Positions 7,870-16,742 of a DNA stretch of 33,359 nt are shown one piece after another; within the stretch, counting starts at the first letter, position 1; every line of letters begins with the position of its first letter. This DNA is from Bacillota bacterium (GTDB lineage Bacteria; Bacillota_I; Bacilli_A; Acholeplasmatales; Acholeplasmataceae), in NCBI GenBank assembly GCA_030830185.1, contig JAURNN010000028.1, positions 1-33,359 on the forward strand. The letters run 5' to 3'. Made by a program: the position numbers and the translations under genes. The notes under the pieces were generated by a model. The model was given only the letters and a program-made list of their open reading frames with translations, did not search any database and was not told the DNA's origin.

Positions 7870-8964
7870 ATGACAAACTATATATTGCAAAGAGTTGCTT
7901 GGATAGTCGTGATATTGTTTACTACACTTACTATTACATTTGTACTTCTAAAACTTGCGCCAGAATTCCCACCAACTAAAAATGATGAAAGAGATACATG
8001 GTTAACACGTCAATACAATGACGGTTATTATACTCTTGAAATTTATTCTCGTAGTAACCCAGCTGATATGTTAAGGATTGAAGAAATACGATTAGAAGAC
8101 GGTGTGAATGCAACAGTTTTTATAGTAAATCCTGTAAACGATTCAACAGTTTTCAAAGTTTTTCGTCGTGTACCGATATTTGAGCAATATTTAACTTGGG
8201 CCGAAAACGTAGTAACTGAATGGAACTGGGGGACTTCTACTAAAGTACGTGTTAATGCTGAAGCATTTTCTCTTATTTCATCTCGTTTTCCACTTACGAT
8301 AAGACTAAATGTGTTGACATTGTTGTTTTATATACCTTTTGGATTTTTATTCGGAATATTAGCTGCACTAAAAAAAGATACATGGGTAGATAATATGATG
8401 CAAATTATTATTATTCTTTTCATTTCTTTACCTGCACTAGTTTTTGTATTATTACTTCAAATCGTCTTTGGTTATCGTCTTGAATGGCTACCCCCGTTAT
8501 TTCCAATAATCGAACTTGAATCTGCTGCAAAAGTTGCATCGGGCTATATTATTCCAGTTATTGCAGCTGGATTACCAGCTATTGCAGGACTAACACGCTT
8601 ATTAAGAGCAGAATTATCTGAAGTGTTAACTTCTGAATTTTTACAACTTGCAAAAACAAAAGGTCTATCTTATCAACAAGCAGTGGTAAGACATGCAATA
8701 AGAAATTCAATGGTTCCAATGATACCAATTATTATCGGATCATTTGCGGGACTATTGAGTGGATCATTTATTTTAGAACAAGTATATTCGATTCCAGGTG
8801 TTGGTCGTGTCACACTTCAAGCTCTGGCTGCTGGAAATTATGATTATAATGTACTCATGGTTTCAACAGCTTTTTATGGTGTAATCGGCTTGGTAGCTGT
8901 TTTAATTGTGGACTTATCTTATGGGATTATTGATCCAAGAATCAGAATGGGAGCGAAAAAATAA
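7870..8964 (+). CDS. oppB: Oligopeptide ABC transporter permease OppB
   Basis: 364 residues. Membrane segment 1 is at about residues 8-27. It is followed by an extracytoplasmic segment of about 115 residues, and then the binding-protein-dependent permease core from SSRFPLTIRLN (about 138) onward with five further hydrophobic segments. The cytoplasmic EAA loop, which contacts the ATPases, reads EFLQLAKTKGLSYQQAVVRH (about 256-275), and SIPGVGRVTLQALAAGNYD follows. It forms the peptide channel with OppC. It is the first gene of an operon oppB-oppC-oppD-oppF. The junction with oppC is TAATG, with the stop overlapping the next start by one base, suggesting translational coupling. Confidence 0.93.
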   Translation: MTNYILQRVAWIVVILFTTLTITFVLLKLAPEFPPTKNDERDTWLTRQYNDGYYTLEIYSRSNPADMLRIEEIRLEDGVNATVFIVNPVNDSTVFKVFRRVPIFEQYLTWAENVVTEWNWGTSTKVRVNAEAFSLISSRFPLTIRLNVLTLLFYIPFGFLFGILAALKKDTWVDNMMQIIIILFISLPALVFVLLLQIVFGYRLEWLPPLFPIIELESAAKVASGYIIPVIAAGLPAIAGLTRLLRAELSEVLTSEFLQLAKTKGLSYQQAVVRHAIRNSMVPMIPIIIGSFAGLLSGSFILEQVYSIPGVGRVTLQALAAGNYDYNVLMVSTAFYGVIGLVAVLIVDLSYGIIDPRIRMGAKK

Positions 8965-10871
8965 TGGCTAAACAATATGACAAATCTTTATTTGCTCTCG
9001 TTCAAGAAAACGATCGCTTAAAAGATAAACCTTTACAAACAAAACAACTCACTTATTTTCAAGATGCGATGTTGAGGTTCACAAAAAATAAATACAATGT
9101 GATTGCATCCATCATTTTAATGGTGATGATTTTAATGTCTATTTTTGTACCCATTTTAACGCCTGGTCGTTACTATGAAACAACTAACTCTGAATTATCT
9201 ACATTACCTCCTAGAGTTCCTATTCTAGAATTAGTAGGTATTTTAGATGGTTCCAAGTTATATGAGAATCAACCAATAGACCCTGATACAATAGATCCGG
9301 AAACTGGTCTTGGTTATCCTACACTTGGATTTGAATCTGAGTTCATTGATTTCTCTACATTAGAAAATAGTGTAATCGTAGGAAATGATAAGAGTCCGCT
9401 ATTTATTGGTGGTGTTGTTGAGTTGTATGTAAATACTGGAAGAACTTCAGCAGCAGTTATCTCACCAGATTTGACAACATTTTTCACTAATGATCAAATT
9501 GTAGTTGATCTTGAAGCAATGCCAGAAGATGGACAACTAGAAATTTATTTTTCAAGAGTTAACTTAACCTCTTCTGTTGATGGATGGAGTGACGATAACT
9601 TAACATTATTAGGCACAATTAATACAAGTGGTGAAACAACACTAGGTGACTTCAATTTAACGAATGGTGCTTCTGGATTTTTAATTTTACGTTATGTACT
9701 TGAAACGCCTAGCGCAAACGGTAGAGATAAAATTGTTTTTAACTCTTTATCTATTCTAAGTGCATCGACAAATGAAATTTCTAAAGAATATTCAGGATAT
9801 AATTTATCGATATTTACATTCTTTGTGCTTGATTCAAGTTCTGAAAACGGTCGATATTTGAGAAACGGTGCAGAAATGGTGATTGCATCATTTAGATATA
9901 ATGAATATGAAGCTTTGTTTTCAGATAAACCACGTACAATTGGTGCAAATGAATATAATCAAATTTTACTAGACAATCCTGGTATGGCTGAAACAATTAC
10001 CGTGGATCCTAATAATCCAAATGCTTGGACGTTTGATGAAGGATTCCCGATTGCTGAAGTGACAGGAATCGATAGAATCGTCATTGCTGGAAGAGAATAC
10101 ATTAACTATAAAGTTGCGTTAAATGGAAGATATTCATTAGGTTTTGATGAAACACCTTACTTTTTATTTGGGACAGATGTTTTTGGTAAAGATTTATTCG
10201 TACTAATCTGGCTTGGACTTCGCACGTCACTCTTGCTAGGATTTTTAGCAACACTATTTAATATTGTTATAGGTATCATTTGGGGTGCAACCTCTGCTTA
10301 TTACGGTGGTCAAGTGGATATGCTGATGGAAAGATTTACAGATATTTGGGGAAGTTTCCCTTCTATTACCATGATTGGTATTATTACTGTCTTAATTGGA
10401 CCAGGATTTTTGGCACTATTTATATTCGTTGTTTATGACGGATGGATTGGTGCAGCAAAAGTAACGCGTTTCCAATTTTATCGATACAAAGGTTCTGAGT
10501 ATGTACTTGCAGCTAGAACGCTAGGATCATCAGATGGTCGAATCATATTCAAACACATTTTACCTAATGCCTTAGGAACAATTGTCACGCGCGTGGTTTT
10601 AAGTATTCCTTCTGTTATCTTTTTAGAAGTAAACTTATCGTTCTTAGGATTTGGAATTGGTAACGGACAATCACTTTCTATTGGACCAATTGAACTTACA
10701 GGTACATCCATTGGAGTCATCTTGAATGATGGTCAACAACAAATATTTGCCGGTAATTTATGGCTTGTTATTTTCCCTGCAATGATTGTTGCAATCTTAA
10801 TGATCACGTTTAATATGTTTGGAAATGCACTTCGCGATGCGCTGAATCCACAATTAAGAGGTAGCGAATAA
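8964..10871 (+). CDS. oppC: Oligopeptide ABC transporter permease OppC with large extracytoplasmic insertion
   Basis: 635 residues, about twice the usual 290-340. The N-terminal cytoplasmic part and the first membrane segment (about 46-64) look normal. Between this and the canonical FGTDVFGKDLF motif (about residue 402) lies about 330 residues of non-membrane sequence, where ordinary OppC has a short loop. The insert is rich in Asn, Thr, Ser, Asp and alternating hydrophobics, which suggests a beta fold facing outward. The permease core then has five hydrophobic segments and the EAA loop EYVLAARTLGSSDGRIIFKH. The insert must lie on the side where OppA docks. TAATG junctions on both sides. Confidence 0.9.
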   Translation: MAKQYDKSLFALVQENDRLKDKPLQTKQLTYFQDAMLRFTKNKYNVIASIILMVMILMSIFVPILTPGRYYETTNSELSTLPPRVPILELVGILDGSKLYENQPIDPDTIDPETGLGYPTLGFESEFIDFSTLENSVIVGNDKSPLFIGGVVELYVNTGRTSAAVISPDLTTFFTNDQIVVDLEAMPEDGQLEIYFSRVNLTSSVDGWSDDNLTLLGTINTSGETTLGDFNLTNGASGFLILRYVLETPSANGRDKIVFNSLSILSASTNEISKEYSGYNLSIFTFFVLDSSSENGRYLRNGAEMVIASFRYNEYEALFSDKPRTIGANEYNQILLDNPGMAETITVDPNNPNAWTFDEGFPIAEVTGIDRIVIAGREYINYKVALNGRYSLGFDETPYFLFGTDVFGKDLFVLIWLGLRTSLLLGFLATLFNIVIGIIWGATSAYYGGQVDMLMERFTDIWGSFPSITMIGIITVLIGPGFLALFIFVVYDGWIGAAKVTRFQFYRYKGSEYVLAARTLGSSDGRIIFKHILPNALGTIVTRVVLSIPSVIFLEVNLSFLGFGIGNGQSLSIGPIELTGTSIGVILNDGQQQIFAGNLWLVIFPAMIVAILMITFNMFGNALRDALNPQLRGSE

Positions 10872-12400
10872 TGAAAAAAGAAAAAGTATTAGAAGTTAAT
10901 AATTTAAAAATTTCTTTTCGTACGCCTAATGGATTAGTACGTGCTGTAAGAGATATTTCTTTTGATTTGTATAAAGGTGAAACACTTGCTATCGTTGGAG
11001 AATCAGGATCAGGAAAATCAGTTACCAATCGTGCAATCATGGGAATTTTAGCTGGAAATGGGATTATTGATGATGGATCAATTATGTATCGTGATCAAGA
11101 TCTTGCAAAATTAGCTGAAGCAAATTTTCACGCGATACGTGGAAACAAATTAGGGATGATTTTTCAAGATCCACTTTCAAGTTTAAATCCAACGATGAAA
11201 ATAGGAAAACAAATCACTGAAGCCATGCTTGTCAATGGAAATCGTATAAAAAACAAGATGATAGATATGTATCATACTGAGTATTATGAGTATGTAAACA
11301 AAAAGAAAGAATTAGAACTTGCACGTAAAAATACAAAAACGAAAATTTTTGAAGTTCAACTGAATAATGAGTTATCAAAATTAGATAAGAAGTCAAAGAT
11401 TTCTGAATTAAAACAAGAGTTGAAATTACAACTCAGTTCAATCAAAGTTGAAATTCCGCCATACAAAAAGAAATTTTTAGAGAAAAAAGCGGAAGCAGAA
11501 GAAGCATTAAAAGTTGAAACAATTAAAATTAGAGAAGACGAAGCAAAAGAATTAAAAGTACTTAAAAATCGTTTCGCTGATGCTAAAAAAGAACTGTCAA
11601 AATTTACTAAAGGTACATCAGAATATGATGCTCATTCAGCAATCGTAAAAGGTATAAGAAAAGAAATATTAAATAACAAAGAAAACTTCAAGCGTCAATT
11701 GCATGTTACCAAGAAAGAAGCATACGAACGTGCGATTGAAATTATGAATGAAGTTGGAATTCCAGAACCTGAAAAACGTTTTAATCAGTATCCTTTCCAA
11801 TTTTCAGGTGGGATGAGACAACGTGTTGTGATTGCGATTGCTCTCATGGCTAACCCAGAAGTACTAATATGTGATGAACCAACAACTGCACTTGATGTTA
11901 CCATTCAAGGACAAATTTTAAATCTAATTAAAAATCTTAAAAAACAACGTGATTTATCCGTTATATTCATCACTCACGATCTAGGGGTTGTTGCAAATGT
12001 TGCTGACCGAGTTGCAGTGATGTATGCTGGAAAAATTGTTGAATATGGGACATCTGAAGATATTTTCTATAATCCAAAGCATCCATATACATGGGCTCTT
12101 TTATCAAGTGTGCCAGATTTAGATACAAAAGAAAAATTATTGTCAATCCCAGGGACACCTCCAGATATGCTTTATCCACCTGTTGGGGATGCATTTGCTG
12201 ACCGTAATCAGTTTGCTCTCAAAATTGATTTCGAAGAACAGCCACCATTCTTTAAAGTTTCTGATACACATTTCGCTGCATCATGGTTGTTGCATGAAGA
12301 TGCCCCAAAAGTAGAAATGCCAAATATTGTTAAGCAACGTATTGAGAAGTACAAAGCTCAAGAAAAAGCATTTCAACAAAGTAAAGGAGCACAAGCATAA
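10871..12400 (+). CDS. oppD: Oligopeptide ABC transporter ATPase OppD with coiled-coil insertion
   Basis: 509 residues against a usual 320-360. Walker A GESGSGKS is at 43-50, the Q-loop IFQDP at 97-101, signature FSGGM at 311-315, Walker B VLICDE at 331-336, and H-loop ITHD with His369. The Q-loop to signature distance is about 210 residues, where about 65 is normal. The extra sequence, residues about 126-280, is Lys/Glu-rich and helical in pattern (for example KKKELELARK, EKKAEAEEALK), probably a coiled coil in the cytoplasm. The C-terminal peptide-family domain (HPYTWALLSSVPD, then SIPGTPPDM) is present. The four cysteines normally found after it, which bind an Fe-S cluster in related DppD/OppD proteins, are absent (AFADRN and HFAAS at the matching places). 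Confidence 0.92.
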   Translation: MKKEKVLEVNNLKISFRTPNGLVRAVRDISFDLYKGETLAIVGESGSGKSVTNRAIMGILAGNGIIDDGSIMYRDQDLAKLAEANFHAIRGNKLGMIFQDPLSSLNPTMKIGKQITEAMLVNGNRIKNKMIDMYHTEYYEYVNKKKELELARKNTKTKIFEVQLNNELSKLDKKSKISELKQELKLQLSSIKVEIPPYKKKFLEKKAEAEEALKVETIKIREDEAKELKVLKNRFADAKKELSKFTKGTSEYDAHSAIVKGIRKEILNNKENFKRQLHVTKKEAYERAIEIMNEVGIPEPEKRFNQYPFQFSGGMRQRVVIAIALMANPEVLICDEPTTALDVTIQGQILNLIKNLKKQRDLSVIFITHDLGVVANVADRVAVMYAGKIVEYGTSEDIFYNPKHPYTWALLSSVPDLDTKEKLLSIPGTPPDMLYPPVGDAFADRNQFALKIDFEEQPPFFKVSDTHFAASWLLHEDAPKVEMPNIVKQRIEKYKAQEKAFQQSKGAQA

Positions 12401-13764
12401 TGGCAGATAACAGAGAAACAATTTTACGTGTTGAAGGTTTAAAACAATTTTTTAAATCAGGATTTGGAAAGAATAAAATTATTGTAAAAGCTGTAGATGA
12501 CGTATCGTTTGAAATCAAACGAGGAGAAGTTTTTTCACTTGTTGGTGAGTCAGGTTGTGGTAAAACAACAACCGGTAGAACAATTATTAAATTGTATAAG
12601 TCAAGTGGTGGAGAAGTTTTTTTCCATAATACACGTGTTTTAAGTGATGTTAAGGCAGCTAAACAAGAATACAAAGAGACGGTCGCTTCGTTAAAACAAG
12701 AACTAGAACTAGGTAATCTAAATCAAGAAGATTTTAATGTAAAAAAAGTTGATGCTCAAAAAATTCTTAAAGAAGCAAAAAGAGATTCAAATTTTGAAAA
12801 CATCATCGATGACAATGGTAAAAGAGCAATCAAAGAAATAGAAACTTTTGATGAATATCAAACTATTATTGATAAGTATTCAAAACGTCTTTCTGATGCA
12901 CAAACTTTAATTTCCACACTTACAGAAAAACTCAATAATTTAGATGCTAAAGATGATAAAGAAACATATAATCAGATAAAAAAAGAACTTTCTGAAGCAA
13001 AAAAAGAATTATCACTAAGCAAATTAAGACAAAAACAAGATATTAGTAACTTAAAATATCGATTGATTCATAAAAATAAATTATTAATGCGTAGAATGCA
13101 GATGATTTTTCAAGATCCAATTGCATCACTTAATCCACGTATGACCGTAAAAGAAATTATTGCTGAGGGATTACGTATCAATGGTTTTAAAAACGAAGAA
13201 GTCATTGAACAACGCGTTGTAGAAGCTTTAGAAACAGTTGGACTTGTTGCTGAGCATGCGAGTCGTTATCCACACGAATTCAGTGGTGGTCAGCGTCAAC
13301 GTATTGGGATTGCACGTTCACTTGTTGTTGAACCATCATTTATTATTGCTGATGAACCAATATCAGCATTAGATGTCTCGATTCGTGCACATATCATTAA
13401 CTTGCTCAATGAACTAAGAGAACAAAAAGGAATCACAATTTTATTTATTGCTCACGATTTATCAGTCGTTAAATACTTTTCAGATCGCTTAGCAGTAATG
13501 TATTTCGGAAAAATTGTTGAAATTGGTGATAAAGAAAAAATCTTTAGTCATCCAATGCATCCTTATACATTATCACTTCTAGATTCCATCCCTTTACCAG
13601 ATCCTTTATATGAGCAAAGAAGACAAGCTTCTAAACGCTATAATCCTATGACTGCGCACGACTACTCTCAAGAATTACCAATACTTAGAGAAATTGAACC
13701 AGATCATTTAGTCTTATGTAATACCGAAGAATACAATAAATATATGAAACTTTTAGGGAAATGA
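12400..13764 (+). CDS. oppF: Oligopeptide ABC transporter ATPase OppF with coiled-coil insertion
   Basis: 454 residues against a usual 305-335. Walker A GESGCGKT is at 49-56, the Q-loop MIFQDP at 235-240, signature FSGGQ at 294-298, Walker B FIIADE at 314-319, and H-loop IAHD with His352. All catalytic motifs are intact. The insertion lies between Walker A and the Q-loop (residues about 83-228), not after the Q-loop as in OppD. It is Lys/Glu/Gln-rich with heptad-like spacing (KQEYKETVASLKQELEL, then KKELSEAKKELSLSKLRQKQ). The C-terminal HPYTLSLLDSIP motif is typical. The TGA stop overlaps the ATG of the next gene (ATGA), so at least one small membrane protein is cotranslated with the importer. 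Confidence 0.92.
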   Translation: MADNRETILRVEGLKQFFKSGFGKNKIIVKAVDDVSFEIKRGEVFSLVGESGCGKTTTGRTIIKLYKSSGGEVFFHNTRVLSDVKAAKQEYKETVASLKQELELGNLNQEDFNVKKVDAQKILKEAKRDSNFENIIDDNGKRAIKEIETFDEYQTIIDKYSKRLSDAQTLISTLTEKLNNLDAKDDKETYNQIKKELSEAKKELSLSKLRQKQDISNLKYRLIHKNKLLMRRMQMIFQDPIASLNPRMTVKEIIAEGLRINGFKNEEVIEQRVVEALETVGLVAEHASRYPHEFSGGQRQRIGIARSLVVEPSFIIADEPISALDVSIRAHIINLLNELREQKGITILFIAHDLSVVKYFSDRLAVMYFGKIVEIGDKEKIFSHPMHPYTLSLLDSIPLPDPLYEQRRQASKRYNPMTAHDYSQELPILREIEPDHLVLCNTEEYNKYMKLLGK

Positions 13765-14132
13765 AATTTTTAAGACTAGTTATTATTTTTATCATTGAAA
13801 TCGTGCTCGCGCTTTTAATCATGCTTTTAAGAGGCGTTTCTTTTACGATGATGAATTTATCAGATCATTTCTTTGTCATTGGCGTGATTATTGGACTTCC
13901 TTCAATAGTTGCCATTACCCAAGCTTTCAGATTATTTTATGGATTCAGATATGCAGCTCGTGTTTTCATTACACCAAATTACAGAAAGATTTACCCATCT
14001 TTTAAAGATTTTGAAGAAACTAAAACGGGTGGAGAGAAAAATCATACGTTTTTTGGTGAAGTATTAATAGCAAGCCTTTTAGTGATTTTTATTGCTGGAT
14101 ACTTATCTGGGGTTGTCATGAATGGACGTTAA
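13761..14132 (+). CDS. Small three-helix membrane protein of the opp operon (possibly DUF3899-like)
   Basis: 123 residues with three hydrophobic segments at about 5-25, 37-58 and 99-118, and a basic, aromatic stretch between the second and third. The segment NLSDHFFVIGVIIG resembles DUF3899 small membrane proteins, but this is from memory and weak. It overlaps oppF by 4 nt (ATGA) and the next gene by 11 nt, so it belongs to the opp transcript. The function is unknown. An accessory or assembly role for the importer is an inference from position only. Confidence 0.7.
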   Translation: MKFLRLVIIFIIEIVLALLIMLLRGVSFTMMNLSDHFFVIGVIIGLPSIVAITQAFRLFYGFRYAARVFITPNYRKIYPSFKDFEETKTGGEKNHTFFGEVLIASLLVIFIAGYLSGVVMNGR

Positions 14133-14859
14133 AAAAAAGCAACATAAACAATTTTTAATTACTTATATTTCATATATTGCAACCATCATAGCTACCATTA
14201 GTGTAGCTATTTTATCTTATGTACTTTTTCAATCAGACTGGGCGTATTTAATTATTTTTATACTACTTTTGATTTTATTATTCGCTAGTTATCGCTTTAA
14301 AAAAGCACTATATTTAATCATTCATCGCACTTATATGGAAAATATACTTGACGATGTGATTGATCCAATCGATTTAAAACCTGATTATGATACCATTGAT
14401 GTTCAAAAGAAATTACTTAAACAAGACTATAAGTTACACTACACAGGTAATCAATATGTGGTATTAGTTAAAATTGTAAAAGACACACAAATTAGAAAAA
14501 TTTTCCAACATTACATTTTGCATGTTGCAGTCATTTTATTCGATTCCAAATTAACATACTATCAAACACAAGTCGATAATTTGATTAATGAAATTCAGTT
14601 TAAATCTCAAACAGAAGACAAAAAAAGAATTGATCGATTGTTGATTACACAATATAAACAAGTCGATGAGTTTAATGAGAAAGAACGTTTAGCGATTAAT
14701 GAAATTATTTTTATTAAAACAGATAAGCACATCGTATCAACGATTAATGTTGGATTATTAAAATCACCACCGATTGCACTTATGCTTGCTTCAAAAACAT
14801 TTCGACCTTCAACATACTATCAAATACATTTAGATGATATTTACGATGCTTTAAAATAA
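14122..14859 (+). CDS. Membrane-anchored protein of unknown function, last gene of the opp operon
   Basis: 245 residues. Two closely spaced hydrophobic segments (about 12-33 and 38-60) are followed by about 180 charged residues with mixed helix/strand pattern, predicted cytoplasmic. No recognised motif. It starts inside the preceding gene (11-nt overlap) and ends just before a bidirectional terminator that closes the operon. The N-terminal double-membrane hairpin with a soluble tail could suggest a peripheral partner of the transporter, but nothing in the sequence proves this. Confidence 0.7.
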   Translation: MDVKKKQHKQFLITYISYIATIIATISVAILSYVLFQSDWAYLIIFILLLILLFASYRFKKALYLIIHRTYMENILDDVIDPIDLKPDYDTIDVQKKLLKQDYKLHYTGNQYVVLVKIVKDTQIRKIFQHYILHVAVILFDSKLTYYQTQVDNLINEIQFKSQTEDKKRIDRLLITQYKQVDEFNEKERLAINEIIFIKTDKHIVSTINVGLLKSPPIALMLASKTFRPSTYYQIHLDDIYDALK

Positions 14860-14897
14860 AAAATAATCCATGACATTTGCCATGGATTATTTTTTTA
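14858..14897. terminator. Bidirectional terminator between the opp operon and the minus-strand membrane gene
   Basis: A 12-bp perfect stem (14861-14872 with 14881-14892), loop ACATTTGC, a T run on the right and an A run on the left. It can serve both converging genes. Confidence 0.9.
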
Positions 14898-14900
14898 ATT

Positions 14901-15824
14901 TCAATCTAATTTAGTTAACCTGTAATGATACATAAGTAGTAGTAGAATAAAAGAAAGAGAAGCACTTACCGAGTAAATTCTATAACTTAGGAATCCTGTT
15001 AACTCATGAAACAACAATAATCCAATAAGTAACATAAATATTGGTTTAATCAAGTGAAATAAAAACCGGTGCGATAGTGTCATATTTACGATTGAAGATG
15101 GCTTGTCTTTATGTTTGTACCAATGATAACTCGTTAAATATCCAACTGTAGAAAAAATAAACAGTAAAATACCTAAAAACATCTCTAAAGATTGCACGAA
15201 ACTATATGTAATACTTAATAAGTTAATTGATAAAAAGCTTGAAATCATGAGTAAAAACCATAAGATTGGAATCATAAGCTTATATAAAAATGAATCGTAT
15301 TTCTTTAATGGTTGTTCAATCACTTGAATTGTGCTTGCTTGATAATATAAGCGCATGGTCCAAAGAGACATAAATAGAAGAATAAGCGGTGAATTAACAC
15401 TTTGAAGAAGACTGACAACATACGATAAAACAGTATAATTATAGCTAGAGAAATCTAAAATGAGTGCAGGGTTCCCTCTTAATATTTTATCTCTAATAAT
15501 AATTAATGTATCATCAATTAAAATATAAGATTGCAAATAAACACTGATAAAATAAACAATATGTAATAACAATGTCATCAATAAAAATCGTTTGTAGATA
15601 TGAATGATAAACACAACTTCTTTATGTTTTTGAAATAATTTAATATAAATATAAAAGCCAATCATTAATATAATATGAATCCATAAAAGTAAATCTGAGA
15701 GATAAATTTCATCAGGTCGTGTAATCATGATATTCATATAAACTAAATTGAATAAAAACAGTATCAAATAAACGATAACACTATATTCGATGACAAGTAA
15801 TTTAGATTTAGAGTTATCTACCAT
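14901..15824 (-). CDS. Polytopic membrane protein of unknown function
   Basis: 307 residues with about eight hydrophobic segments spread over the whole length and short, basic connecting loops. No catalytic or transport motif was recognised. Start ATG at 15824 on the minus strand with AAAGGGG just upstream. It has its own strong promoter and is divergent from sufC. Could be a transporter-like or sensing protein; there is no evidence for either. Confidence 0.7.
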   Translation of the reverse strand: MVDNSKSKLLVIEYSVIVYLILFLFNLVYMNIMITRPDEIYLSDLLLWIHIILMIGFYIYIKLFQKHKEVVFIIHIYKRFLLMTLLLHIVYFISVYLQSYILIDDTLIIIRDKILRGNPALILDFSSYNYTVLSYVVSLLQSVNSPLILLFMSLWTMRLYYQASTIQVIEQPLKKYDSFLYKLMIPILWFLLMISSFLSINLLSITYSFVQSLEMFLGILLFIFSTVGYLTSYHWYKHKDKPSSIVNMTLSHRFLFHLIKPIFMLLIGLLLFHELTGFLSYRIYSVSASLSFILLLLMYHYRLTKLD

Positions 15825-15856
15825 ATATGACCCCTTTATTTTTTTCGTACATTTCC

Positions 15857-15885
15857 ATCATACCATACTTAAACATACATGTCAT
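15857..15885 (-). promoter_or_regulatory. Promoter of the minus-strand membrane protein gene
   Basis: Read on the minus strand: ATGACA (15885-15880), a 17-bp spacer and TATGAT (15862-15857), the latter preceded by TGG as an extended -10. Confidence 0.7.
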
Positions 15886-15911
15886 GAGTGATTATCAGAT
15901 TAGCATAAAAG

Positions 15912-15940
15912 TTTAAAAAAGCAGCTTTTTATACTATAAT
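15912..15940 (+). promoter_or_regulatory. Promoter of sufCDSUB
   Basis: TTTAAA (15912-15917), a 17-bp spacer and TATAAT (15935-15940), followed by the ribosome site AAGGAGG at 15954-15960. No operator-like repeat was recognised around it. Confidence 0.65.
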
Positions 15941-15965
15941 AAAAGAGAATCATAAGGAGGCTATC

Positions 15966-16742
15966 ATGGCAACATTAGAAATAAAAAATATCCACGTATC
16001 AGTTGAAGAAAAACAAATATTAAAAGGTGTCGATCTAACCGTTCGATCCGGTGAAATCCATGCAATCATGGGTCCTAACGGCACAGGAAAATCAACACTT
16101 GCAAGTGCCCTTATGGGAAACCCTAAATACGAAGTCACAGAGGGTGAAGTCATATTAGATGATGAAAATATCCTAGATATGGAAGTCGATGAACGTGCAC
16201 GTGCAGGCTTATTTTTAGCAATGCAATATCCTGCTGAAGTTCCAGGCGTCACGAATAGTGATTTTATGAGACAAGCCATGCGAGCAACAACAGGTAAAGA
16301 TGTGAATCTTATCGATTTTGCAATGTCATATGAAGGTGCAATTAAAGATTTAAAAATGCGAGAAGACCTTGCACATCGTTATCTTAATGAAGGTTTTTCA
16401 GGGGGAGAAAGAAAACGCAATGAAATTCTTCAACTTAAAATGTTAAAACCTAAATTTGCGATTTTAGATGAAATAGATTCGGGTCTTGATGTGGATGCAT
16501 TAAGAATTGTAGGACATAGTGTCTCTGATATGATCAAAGAAGATCAATTTGGTGTCATTTTAATTACACATTATCAAAGAATTTTAGATTATATCAAACC
16601 AACACATGTTCACATTATGATTGATGGAAAAATTGTTTTAACTGGTGGACAAGAACTAATTGCAAAAATTGACCAATCAGGTTATGACTGGGTTCGCGAA
16701 GAGTTAGGTATTGATTTTGAAGATAAAGAGGCAAATCAATGA
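15966..16742 (+). CDS. sufC: Fe-S cluster assembly ATPase SufC
   Basis: 258 residues, the normal size. It is the ABC-type ATPase that drives the SufBCD scaffold in the cytoplasm. Walker A GPNGTGKST is at about 36-44, signature FSGGERKR at about 144-151, Walker B FAILDEIDSGLD at about 164-175, and HVHIMIDGKI near the C-terminus. The motifs IHAIMGPNG and AMQYPAEVPGV are specific for SufC rather than importer ATPases. First gene of sufCDSUB, the same order as in Bacillus. Excellent SD. Overlaps sufD by 4 nt (ATGA), one of the junctions showing that TGA is a stop here. Confidence 0.97.
   Translation: MATLEIKNIHVSVEEKQILKGVDLTVRSGEIHAIMGPNGTGKSTLASALMGNPKYEVTEGEVILDDENILDMEVDERARAGLFLAMQYPAEVPGVTNSDFMRQAMRATTGKDVNLIDFAMSYEGAIKDLKMREDLAHRYLNEGFSGGERKRNEILQLKMLKPKFAILDEIDSGLDVDALRIVGHSVSDMIKEDQFGVILITHYQRILDYIKPTHVHIMIDGKIVLTGGQELIAKIDQSGYDWVREELGIDFEDKEANQ

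Noticed and set aside
15911..15930. AAAAAGCAGCTTTTT as a terminator before sufC
   Set aside because: Loop of one base and no gene reading into it from the left; it overlaps the sufC promoter.
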